The position numbers were made by a program, and so were the translations under genes. Positions 1 through 5,715 of a DNA stretch of 6,913 nucleotides are shown here, piece by piece. This DNA is from Methylococcaceae bacterium. GTDB lineage: Bacteria; Pseudomonadota; Gammaproteobacteria; Methylococcales; Methylomonadaceae. Every line of letters starts with the position of its first letter. The stretch's first letter is position 1. Location of the stretch: the NCBI GenBank assembly GCA_947505055.1, contig CANNLO010000251.1:1-6913 (forward strand). Direction: 5' to 3'. The notes beneath the pieces are model-generated. The model was not told where the DNA came from. It ran no database searches and worked only from the letters and a program-made list of their open reading frames with translations.

Positions 1-1630
1 AATAAGCCTGATTATTATTAATGAAGATTTACCTGAGTGCCAGGTTAATGTTTTATGTGAGTCTTTTTCAGATGAGGAAGGCGGTATATTTATTCCAGTC
101 ATCGTTTTAAAAAGTGATCCCTTTTCAACAGAAGAAGAACCCCTTCTAACTAGTAAGAAAATGGTTTACTACATAAACAAAAACTTTAGTTCGGTCGAGT
201 TTTTAATGGCCGTTAAATTTTTTACGCTACTTAGAAATGAAAAATATTTACGCTACAAGCAACAAGAAATTTTACTGACAGAATTAGCCGAAAGAAAACT
301 GATAGATGCCCGAATTCAGTATTTAGTGATACATGACGAATTAACGGGACTATTAAATAGAAGCAGCTTGGAACAGCACATCCAGCTAACATTGAGCAGA
401 AATATAAGCAGACACTTTTCTCTGGACAGCGCTTTGTTGTTTATTGACCTTGACCGTTTTAGCTTGTTAAATGAATTGGAAGGTTTTGATGTTGGTGACC
501 GTTTACTGATAGAAATTATCTCTTTAATAAGAAAAACATTAAATGATGTTGGGGTTTTGGCAAGAATCGATTCGGATAAATTTGGTCTTTTCCTGGTTAA
601 TTGTTCCCTTCAACAAGCCGAATCCTGGTCGCAAAAGATTTTGACTGGATTGGATGACTTTCGTTTTGTTATTGGATCGATTGCCTACAATATTACCGCA
701 TCTATTGGACTGAGTTCCCTGAACTCATCAAAAACAATGGTGCATCCACGCGAATTGATTTCTCAGGCTCATCAGGCCTGTTGCATGGCCAAAACTTACG
801 GAAGAAACAAGGTTTGGAAATATGACATCGAAGATACGGTAGTCAGGGAGAGGCATCGAGATATATATTGGGTGCCGATTCTAAGAGAAGCCTTGATAAA
901 AGAGCGCTTCTTCCTGGTATTTCAACCCATTGTTAAACTGAGTAATGGCGAAATTTCTCATTATGAAGTATTGATACGCTTAAGGAATGAAGCCAGAGTC
1001 GTAATTGAACCTTATGAGTTTATTCCTGCGGCTGAAAGAATGGGATTAATACACGGTATCGATTTATGGGTAGTTGAAAAAGCGATTGATTATCTTGCTG
1101 CCTTACCACCTCGACTGGCTCATATATGTTTGGCAATCAATCTTTCAAGTGTTGCTTTCCAGGATCTTTCTTTATTGCCGATGATCAAACAAAAACTCGA
1201 AATGACAGGCGTTAGAGCCGAACGCTTAACATTTGAAATTACCGAAACCGCAGCGGTAGAAAATTATAAACAAACCCGCTCTATGATTAATAGAATTCGT
1301 GCCTTGGGTTGCCGTTTTGCTTTGGATGATTTCGGCGCCGGTTTTTGTTCTTTTAACTATCTTAAAACATTCCCGGTAGATTACGTGAAAATCGATGGTC
1401 AATTTATTTCCAATCTTGTTAATGATGAAACCGACCAGATGTTGGTGCTCTCAATGCATCAGATTGCCAATAAAATGGGCAAAAAAACTATCGCTGAATT
1501 TGTTGAAACCCCGGAAGCAATTAGTCTTTTAAGAAAAATCGGGGTTAATTATGGACAAGGTTATATTTTTGGACGACCGAGTGAAGAGTTGCTGGAACAA
1601 AGTGTATTTCAAATAGAAAACACATTATAG
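1..1630 (+). CDS. Receiver-like / degenerate GGDEF / intact EAL protein, probable c-di-GMP phosphodiesterase (5' end outside window)
   Basis: The reading frame is open from base 2 with no stop, so the gene starts before the window; the ATG at 161 is probably internal. Bases 2 to about 240 encode a segment resembling the second half of a response-regulator receiver, with a beta-strand ending in NEDLP, then PVIVL, then YINKNFS. A GGDEF domain follows (about 330-830): DELTGLLNR, then DLDRF, but its signature site (569-583) reads DSDKF instead of GGDEF, so cyclase activity is unlikely. The EAL domain (about 890-1600) keeps the expected catalytic set: EVLIR (965-979), Asn at 1139, Glu in EITET (1235), the Asp pair of LDDFGAG (1325-1330), Lys of VKID (1388), Glu of AEFVE (1496) and Gln of GQGY (1556). 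By family knowledge it should hydrolyse c-di-GMP to pGpG in the cytoplasm, with the GGDEF domain perhaps acting as a GTP sensor. No transmembrane segment is visible in the part present. Confidence 0.9.
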   Translation, partial: ISLIIINEDLPECQVNVLCESFSDEEGGIFIPVIVLKSDPFSTEEEPLLTSKKMVYYINKNFSSVEFLMAVKFFTLLRNEKYLRYKQQEILLTELAERKLIDARIQYLVIHDELTGLLNRSSLEQHIQLTLSRNISRHFSLDSALLFIDLDRFSLLNELEGFDVGDRLLIEIISLIRKTLNDVGVLARIDSDKFGLFLVNCSLQQAESWSQKILTGLDDFRFVIGSIAYNITASIGLSSLNSSKTMVHPRELISQAHQACCMAKTYGRNKVWKYDIEDTVVRERHRDIYWVPILREALIKERFFLVFQPIVKLSNGEISHYEVLIRLRNEARVVIEPYEFIPAAERMGLIHGIDLWVVEKAIDYLAALPPRLAHICLAINLSSVAFQDLSLLPMIKQKLEMTGVRAERLTFEITETAAVENYKQTRSMINRIRALGCRFALDDFGAGFCSFNYLKTFPVDYVKIDGQFISNLVNDETDQMLVLSMHQIANKMGKKTIAEFVETPEAISLLRKIGVNYGQGYIFGRPSEELLEQSVFQIENTL

Positions 1631-1650
1631 ATCAACGATAAATCAAATTA

Positions 1651-1739
1651 TTTACATAAAGCACTACTACATTTAAATTTTTCCCAGTCATTACATTAAC
1701 CCAAGCATTTAAAATATTTCCAGACAAAAAGGTTATAAC
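1651..1739 (+). promoter_or_regulatory. Possible promoter region of the slyD-like gene
   Basis: The 152-base gap before the FKBP gene is AT-rich. It holds a TTTACA box at 1651-1656 followed after 17 bases by a poor TAAATT, and separately a TATAAC box at 1734-1739 that lacks a good -35 partner. Either could serve as a sigma70-type promoter, and neither is convincing. No clear terminator for the upstream EAL gene is visible in the same gap. Confidence 0.22.
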
Positions 1740-1782
1740 TCTTTATCATATCCCGCTTTTAAATTACAAATAGGTTTTTACC

Positions 1783-2262
1783 ATGCAAGTAGCTGACAAT
1801 ATGGCGGTTTCAATTCACTATACTTTGACTAACGACGAAGGCGAAGTTCTTGATAGTTCAATAGGTGATGAGGCTTTGATTTATTTGCATGGCACAGGAA
1901 ATATTATTTCCGGTCTGGAAGATGCCCTATATGGCAAAGCAGTTGGTGACAAGTTTAAAGTTCGTATTGCTGCTGAAGATGCCTATGGCGAACAAAGTGA
2001 TGAGATGATTCAGATTATCCCTCGTGAAATGTTTGAAGGCATTGATGAAATTGAACTGGGCATGCAATTTCATGCTGATCTTGGTTCCGGTGCTGGTGAA
2101 GTGACTGTCGTTAAAATCGAGGGTGATCAAATTACTATTGACGGTAATCATGCGCTGGCAGGCGTACCTTTAACTTTTGATGTTGAAGTTGTAGAAATAA
2201 GACCTTCGACTAAAGAAGAAATGTCCCATGGCCATATTCATGGCGCCGGTTGTCATCATTAA
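1783..2262 (+). CDS. slyD: SlyD-type FKBP peptidyl-prolyl cis-trans isomerase
   Basis: This 159-residue protein has the split FKBP fold of SlyD-like isomerases. The N-terminal FKBP part (about 1-69) carries the GTGNIISGLE stretch (37-46) and EDAYGE (65-70). An insert-in-flap chaperone domain follows (about 70-120), and the chain returns to the FKBP core with GNHALAG (121-127) and a closing beta strand to about 140. The tail HGHIHGAGCHH (149-159) is rich in His with one Cys and could bind Ni or Zn, but it is much shorter than the long metal-binding tail of E. coli SlyD (about 196 residues in all). The family catalyses prolyl isomerisation and assists folding in the cytoplasm; no signal peptide is present. 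The start is supported by a weak TAGG ribosome site at 1771-1774. The gene stands alone, converging on the minus-strand operon. Confidence 0.92.
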   Translation: MQVADNMAVSIHYTLTNDEGEVLDSSIGDEALIYLHGTGNIISGLEDALYGKAVGDKFKVRIAAEDAYGEQSDEMIQIIPREMFEGIDEIELGMQFHADLGSGAGEVTVVKIEGDQITIDGNHALAGVPLTFDVEVVEIRPSTKEEMSHGHIHGAGCHH

Positions 2263-2282
2263 TTTTAATGAATGAAAGCAAG

Positions 2283-2345
2283 TTGTGGGAGTGATGCATT
2301 CGTCGCGAGCTAAAACATTAGTCGCCTCTTAGGCATCGCTCTCAG
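2283..2345. repeat. REP/BIME-like inverted repeat between convergent genes
   Basis: Bases 2287-2297 pair with 2333-2343 over 11 positions (GGGAGTGATGC against GCATCGCTCTC, two G-U pairs). Inside, 2305-2308 and 2310-2313 pair with 2318-2325 around an AACA loop, with one bulged G. Each arm can also fold alone: TGATG-CATT-CGTCG (2292-2305) on the left and GCCT-AAG-AGGC on the minus strand of the right arm. The left arm starts with TTGTGGGAG, which resembles the GTGGGAGC head of Pseudomonas REP sequences, and the right arm is a diverged inverted copy, so the unit looks like a paired REP (BIME). It fills the gap between the 3' ends of slyD and the phosphorylase gene, the usual location of such elements. 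There is no U-tract, so an intrinsic terminator is less likely. The pairing is seen directly; membership of the REP class is inferred. Confidence 0.6.
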
Positions 2346-2352
2346 GAATTTA

Positions 2353-3090
2353 TTATCGTTCCCAACCCACAAAAGCCTTCAGTAATTCAGCGGTATTAGC
2401 CATGCCTTTATGGAGATGCCGCTCGATTTCTGCCATGGTAATTTCTCCCTCAGATTTTCCTGCTGCCCAGTTTGCGACTACGCTGATTGAGGCATAAGCC
2501 ATACCCAGCTCTTTGGCCAAAGCCGCTTCCGGCATACCGGTCATGCCAACAAGGTCGCAACCGTCTTTTTCCATACGCCGTATTTCTGCAGCAGTTTCCA
2601 GGCGAGGACCTTGCGTGCAGCCATAGGTTCCTAGTGGGCTAATTTTTATATTGGCTTTTGCCGCAGCACAAATCAGGCGAGAACGTAGCTCTTGATTGTA
2701 CGGATAAGTAAAATCAATATGAGTGACGGCCTCCTCTTCAAAAAAAGTATGTTTTCGGCCATAGCTGTAATCAATAATCTGATCAGGAATGGCAAGATGT
2801 GCTGGCGCCATGTCACTGTTAATACCACCTACAGCGGCAACAGCAATAATTTGCTCAACGCCAAGTTGCTTTAGCGCCCAGAGATTAGCCCGATAATTTA
2901 TTTTGTGCGGTGCAATCGAGTGTGGATTGCCGTGCCTGGCCAGAAAGATAATCTCACATTGATTAAGTTCACCGGTAACAATCTCAGCAGAAGGTGAGCC
3001 GTAAGGCGTGTTTATTTGCTCATGCTTTATAATGCTTAAACCTTCAAGTTGCGTAAGACCAGTGCCACCAATAATCGCTAATTTAATCAT
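2353..3090 (-). CDS. S-methyl-5'-thioinosine phosphorylase (MTAP/PNP family)
   Basis: This 245-residue cytoplasmic protein belongs to the trimeric purine nucleoside / methylthioadenosine phosphorylase family. Visible motifs are the phosphate-site GGTG (8-11), RHG (52-54), INYRAN (64-69), PRLET (162-166) and MTGMPEA (183-189). At the base-recognition position it has Asn207 in VVANWAAG. The adenosine-type MTAPs have Asp here and 6-oxopurine phosphorylases have Asn, which points to S-methyl-5'-thioinosine (or another 6-oxopurine nucleoside) as substrate, as in the Pseudomonas aeruginosa enzyme PA3004. The reaction yields hypoxanthine and 5-methylthioribose-1-phosphate. It is the last gene of the operon, and its AAGGAA ribosome site (3104-3099) lies in the final codons of the phosphoribosyltransferase gene, 8 bases before the ATG. 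Plain MTA phosphorylase or PNP activity is the alternative. Confidence 0.88.
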   Translation of the reverse strand: MIKLAIIGGTGLTQLEGLSIIKHEQINTPYGSPSAEIVTGELNQCEIIFLARHGNPHSIAPHKINYRANLWALKQLGVEQIIAVAAVGGINSDMAPAHLAIPDQIIDYSYGRKHTFFEEEAVTHIDFTYPYNQELRSRLICAAAKANIKISPLGTYGCTQGPRLETAAEIRRMEKDGCDLVGMTGMPEAALAKELGMAYASISVVANWAAGKSEGEITMAEIERHLHKGMANTAELLKAFVGWER

Positions 3091-3095
3091 AATAT

Positions 3096-3635
3096 TTATT
3101 CCTTGCAGGCGAAAATTCCGGGAGCGTTACGTAAATAGCCTTTGTAGTCCATACCGTAACCGAATAAATACCTGTTTTCTACCCTTAGTCCTATAAAATC
3201 AGCTTTTACCGGTTTTTGATGATTGAGTATTTTGTCTACTAACACAGCGCTAAAAACAGCAGATGCACCTTGTTCTTGGCAATAGTCGACTATCGTTTTA
3301 AGCGTAATACCTTCATCAAGGATATCGTCAACGATCAGCACGGTTCTGCCTTTGAGTGGCGTTTGCGGCTTGACCCGCCATTCGATGCTGCCACCTGTAG
3401 TCTGGTTTTGATAACGGCTGGCGTTGATCGAATCTATAGTTAACGAAATAGTTAATCGGGTCAATAATTTACCGAAGGTTGGAATGCCACCGTTTAAAAC
3501 GCAAAGTAATAACGGATTGTGATCAGCAAACGCGATATTGATTGCCTTGGCCATATTATCGATGGCGGCTTCAACCTCCTGTTCGCTGTGCAATAAATCA
3601 GCAGTCGCCTGAATGCGCTTAATTTCTTCAAGCAT
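3096..3635 (-). CDS. hpt: Hypoxanthine-guanine phosphoribosyltransferase
   Basis: The 179-residue protein is a type I phosphoribosyltransferase of normal HPRT length. It shows the pyrophosphate-loop LNGG (47-50), a flexible-loop region SRYQNQTTGG (73-82), the PRPP-binding signature VLIVDDILDEGITL (99-112) with its paired acidic residues, a VDK segment (133-135) and the purine-site end GYGMDYKGYLRNAP (159-172). It should transfer phosphoribose from PRPP to hypoxanthine or guanine, giving IMP or GMP in the cytoplasm. Its stop lies 5 bases before the phosphorylase start, and its own start is 2 bases after the nagZ stop, so the three are surely cotranscribed. An AGGA ribosome site (3649-3646) lies 10 bases before the ATG, inside nagZ. 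The partner gene produces hypoxanthine, which fits this substrate. Preference between hypoxanthine and guanine cannot be read from sequence. Confidence 0.9.
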   Translation of the reverse strand: MLEEIKRIQATADLLHSEQEVEAAIDNMAKAINIAFADHNPLLLCVLNGGIPTFGKLLTRLTISLTIDSINASRYQNQTTGGSIEWRVKPQTPLKGRTVLIVDDILDEGITLKTIVDYCQEQGASAVFSAVLVDKILNHQKPVKADFIGLRVENRYLFGYGMDYKGYLRNAPGIFACKE

Positions 3636-3637
3636 GA

Positions 3638-4648
3638 TTAAAAGTCCTGATTACTGATTAGGCTTGATAGGCGTTGCCATTTTTCGCTTTGCAGCAGCTG
3701 CTCGCGGTTCATTTGCGATTTGCCTTGCATACGATTTAGCCGCTGCTCCCTGACCGGATTTTGAGTTATCGGCAAGGAGGCTAGCACCTGTTCTGCAGCG
3801 GTCGGATTATTACAAACCAGGATCATATCGCAGCCGGCAAGTTGAGCGACTCTGGCGCGTTCCGGAAAGTCACCGACAGACGCAGCGCCCTCCATGCTTA
3901 AGTCATCGCTAAATACCGTGCCATTAAACTTTAACTCCTTACGTAAAATCTCTTGGATCCAGAACGGAGAAAAACCGGCAGGGTTTGAATCTATTTTTGA
4001 GTAGACCACATGAGCCGGCATAATGCCTTCCAGTCCTTCATCTATCAGTTGTTTAAACGGCAACAAGTCTTTTGCCCGGATGCTGTCCAGATCTCTTTCG
4101 TCTATCGGTAAGGTCAGATGAGAATCCAGCGCGACAGCGCCATGTCCCGGAAAATGCTTGCCAGTTGCGGCCATACCCGCGGTATTCATGCCCTTCCTAA
4201 ACTGACTTGAAAGACGGGTTGCCAACACTGGATCGTCTGAAAATGAACGATTGCCAATAATTTCGCTAACCCCGCAATCTATATCCAGAACCGGGGCAAA
4301 ACTGAAGTCAACGCCGTCAGCCAGTAACTCGGCGGCCATTAACCAGCCAGCGGATTCTGCAAGCTCCGGGACTTGCGCATAATATGAGGCTGGCGGCAAA
4401 CGGGTGTAACCTTGTTTAAATCGTTGCACCCGGCCGCCCTCCTGATCGACAGCAATCAGTAATTTGCCATGTCGAGCAGCGCGCAGACTGTTAATCAATT
4501 CAGTCACTTGTTCGGGATCTTGATAGTTACGAGAAAAAAGAATCACCGCACCCGTGTTGGGATGATTTAATTTTTCTTTTTCTTCTGGTGCCAGGGTTAA
4601 GCCAGCAATATCCAGCATTATCGGGCCAATTGGGAGATTTGTTGTCAT
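3638..4648 (-). CDS. nagZ: Beta-N-acetylhexosaminidase NagZ (GH3)
   Basis: The 336-residue protein matches the single-domain NagZ of Gram-negative bacteria (usually about 330-345). It carries AVDQEGGRV (66-74), the GH3 NagZ signature KHFPGHG (164-170) with Asp175 and His177 of the catalytic His-Asp loop, and FSDDLSM (246-252), whose Asp248 is the expected nucleophile. There is no signal peptide, in keeping with a cytoplasmic enzyme. It removes N-acetylglucosamine from anhydromuropeptides during cell-wall recycling, a step that in many Proteobacteria also makes the signal for AmpC beta-lactamase induction. It is the first gene of the operon. The ATG is the only plausible start: there is no other in-frame ATG, GTG or TTG before the upstream stop, although the AAGG at 4654-4651 sits unusually close to it (2 bases). 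Confidence 0.95.
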   Translation of the reverse strand: MTTNLPIGPIMLDIAGLTLAPEEKEKLNHPNTGAVILFSRNYQDPEQVTELINSLRAARHGKLLIAVDQEGGRVQRFKQGYTRLPPASYYAQVPELAESAGWLMAAELLADGVDFSFAPVLDIDCGVSEIIGNRSFSDDPVLATRLSSQFRKGMNTAGMAATGKHFPGHGAVALDSHLTLPIDERDLDSIRAKDLLPFKQLIDEGLEGIMPAHVVYSKIDSNPAGFSPFWIQEILRKELKFNGTVFSDDLSMEGAASVGDFPERARVAQLAGCDMILVCNNPTAAEQVLASLPITQNPVREQRLNRMQGKSQMNREQLLQSEKWQRLSSLISNQDF

Positions 4649-4672
4649 TGCCTTGTCATTACTCGGATTCGT

Positions 4673-4701
4673 TTTAAAATTAAGGGGCTTGGCCTTATAC
4701 T
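4673..4701 (+). promoter_or_regulatory. Probable promoter of the FliL-family gene
   Basis: A TATACT -10 box (4696-4701, one mismatch) follows a weaker TTTAAA -35 box (4673-4678, two mismatches) at 17 bases. The expected start near 4708 gives a leader of about 27 bases that includes the GGAG ribosome site at 4725-4728. The -10 boxes of this and the nagZ promoter share bases 4696-4699. Confidence 0.4.
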
Positions 4702-4722
4702 AGGTCGCTATTTTTTTGTTAA
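4694..4722 (-). promoter_or_regulatory. Probable sigma70-like promoter of the nagZ-hpt-phosphorylase operon
   Basis: Read on the minus strand, a TTAACA -35 box (4722-4717, one mismatch to TTGACA) is separated by exactly 17 bases from a TATAAG -10 box (4699-4694, one mismatch to TATAAT). Transcription would begin near 4687, giving a leader of about 40 bases before nagZ. No other promoter is needed for the two downstream genes. Its -10 box lies on top of that of the opposite-facing promoter. Confidence 0.55.
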
Positions 4723-4734
4723 GCGGAGTTTGTT

Positions 4735-5175
4735 ATGCGTTTATGGCTTTTGGTGTTAAGTTTTTTATTTATGTCTGTTGCTGCTGCAAATGAGGGCGCA
4801 AAAGAAGCGGAAGCAGAAACGGGTCCCAAATATATGGAAATGACTCCCAAGTTTACCGTTAATTTGGCGGAACCAAAAAAGTTTTTATTGGTCAATGTGC
4901 AATTATTAGTTGAAGGTGCCAGCACGATTGAGGCTGTTAAAAACCACATGCCTGCCTTAAGACATGAATTAATCATGTTATACAGTGGCCGCTCATCAGA
5001 TGAATTGCAAACCATGGAACAGCGAGAAGCGTTAAGGCAAGAAACAACCAAAATAATCCGTGAAACGCTGGAAAAGATGGAAGGCGGCAAAGATCATGGC
5101 ACAGAAAAGAAAGATAAAGCCGAACATGAAGAAGGATTTAAAGAGGCTTATTTTACCGAGTTCTTGGTTGATTAG
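4735..5175 (+). CDS. FliL-family protein with N-terminal signal or anchor, outside a flagellar cluster
   Basis: This 146-residue protein starts with a short hydrophobic stretch (about 3-18, LWLLVLSFLFMSVAAA), ending in an Ala-rich site that could be cut after Ala18. Canonical FliL instead has a cytoplasmic tail and then a transmembrane helix. An acidic linker (20-30) precedes the FliL domain: FTVNL (40-44), the strand FLLVNVQLLVE (50-60), HMPALRHELIMLYS (71-84), LQTMEQREALRQE (91-103) and the closing YFTEFLVD (139-146). A Lys/Glu/His-rich stretch (about 115-135) interrupts the domain near its end. FliL proteins act in the periplasm near the flagellar stator; this one should sit in the periplasm or on the inner membrane. 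Its start is fixed by GGAG 6 bases upstream. No flagellar gene is visible, so a motility role is inferred only from the family. Confidence 0.82.
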   Translation: MRLWLLVLSFLFMSVAAANEGAKEAEAETGPKYMEMTPKFTVNLAEPKKFLLVNVQLLVEGASTIEAVKNHMPALRHELIMLYSGRSSDELQTMEQREALRQETTKIIRETLEKMEGGKDHGTEKKDKAEHEEGFKEAYFTEFLVD

Positions 5176-5196
5176 CTTTTATTAAAATGAAGGACA

Positions 5197-5228
5197 AAAG
5201 ACTGGAGTTATATTTTTAAACAGTCTTT
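5197..5228. terminator. Possible weak bidirectional terminator between convergent genes
   Basis: AAAGACTG (5197-5204) and CAGTCTTT (5221-5228) form a perfect 8-base inverted repeat around a 16-base AT-rich loop. The second arm lies in the last codons of the HIT gene. On the minus strand the stem ends in a short T run (CTTTTG); on the plus strand only TTTAA follows. The stem is short and the loop large, so this would be a weak terminator at best. Confidence 0.35.
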
Positions 5229-5615
5229 AAGGCGATCAACGTTATCAATAATCTGCTGTTCATTGTAAGGCACTGCGGCAAACTTCCCCCAGACTGGTGC
5301 AGGCCAAGCTTTATCGGTTTGGTAACGAACAACATGATGAACATGAAGTTGCGGAACCAAATTTCCAATTGCTGCAACATTCATTTTATCGGCTTTATAA
5401 AGCTTGGCCAGACTCTCGGCAAGATAGCTGGATTCCTCAGTCAATAACGCACGCTCTACCTTGTTGAGTTGATAAATCTCCTGGAGTTCAGACCGTTCCG
5501 GAACCAGGATAAACCAGGGGTACTGGCTGTCATTCATCATTAATAATCGACATAACTCAAACTGGCCAATGCTTATGCAATCTTCTGCCAGGCGTGGATG
5601 CAACTGAAATGACAT
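5208..5615 (-). CDS. HIT-family protein (histidine triad nucleotide-binding/hydrolase)
   Basis: The 135-residue protein shows the HIT fold order: an N-terminal strand region with WFILVPE (34-40), a helix around 50-72 (NKVERALLTEESSYLAESLA), NVAAIGNLVPQ (79-89), and the triad motif QLHVHHVV (89-96) near the end, followed by the WPAPVWG segment (104-110). In the canonical H-x-H-x-H triad the first His is replaced by Gln89, while the central catalytic His91 and the third His93 remain. From memory, a Gln there is common in a group of proteobacterial HIT proteins. Such enzymes cleave nucleotide phosphoramidates or dinucleotides; the actual substrate is unknown. The start is supported by a good AGGAGA ribosome site (5626-5621), 5 bases from the ATG. 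The gene is monocistronic and converges on the FliL-family gene. Confidence 0.88.
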   Translation of the reverse strand: MSFQLHPRLAEDCISIGQFELCRLLMMNDSQYPWFILVPERSELQEIYQLNKVERALLTEESSYLAESLAKLYKADKMNVAAIGNLVPQLHVHHVVRYQTDKAWPAPVWGKFAAVPYNEQQIIDNVDRLKDCLKI

Positions 5616-5715
5616 GGGGCTCTCCTAAAAAACTAAAAACAATGTTGGAAAATAGCTAAAATAAACTACTTATTTTCATCATTCTACTAAACATAAATAA
5701 CAGGAGGATAGATTT

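Noticed and set aside
161..163. ATG at 161 as the start of the EAL-domain gene
   Set aside because: The frame is open back to the left edge, the upstream codons encode a receiver-like segment continuous with the residues after the ATG, and no ribosome site precedes it. The gene therefore begins outside the window.
1927..2151. Minus-strand open frame of 74 codons opposite slyD
   Set aside because: It lies entirely antisense to a well-recognised FKBP gene, has no ribosome site that I can see, and its protein resembles nothing I know.
2287..2343. The hairpin as a standard intrinsic terminator
   Set aside because: Neither strand has a run of T after the stem, and the structure has large internal loops; the REP-like reading fits better, though it may still slow transcription.
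2692..3196. Two short plus-strand open frames opposite the phosphorylase and phosphoribosyltransferase genes
   Set aside because: Both are antisense to genes with clear family motifs and show no domain or signal of their own.
4719..5090. Minus-strand open frame of 123 codons opposite the FliL-family gene
   Set aside because: The plus-strand frame has FliL motifs, a hydrophobic N terminus and a good ribosome site; the opposite frame has none of these.
5616..5715. Promoters for the HIT gene and the membrane-protein gene
   Set aside because: Single boxes such as TTGGAA (5645-5650), TAAAAT (5657-5662) and minus-strand TAGAAT (5686-5681) occur, but none has a partner at 16-18 bases, so no promoter is called.
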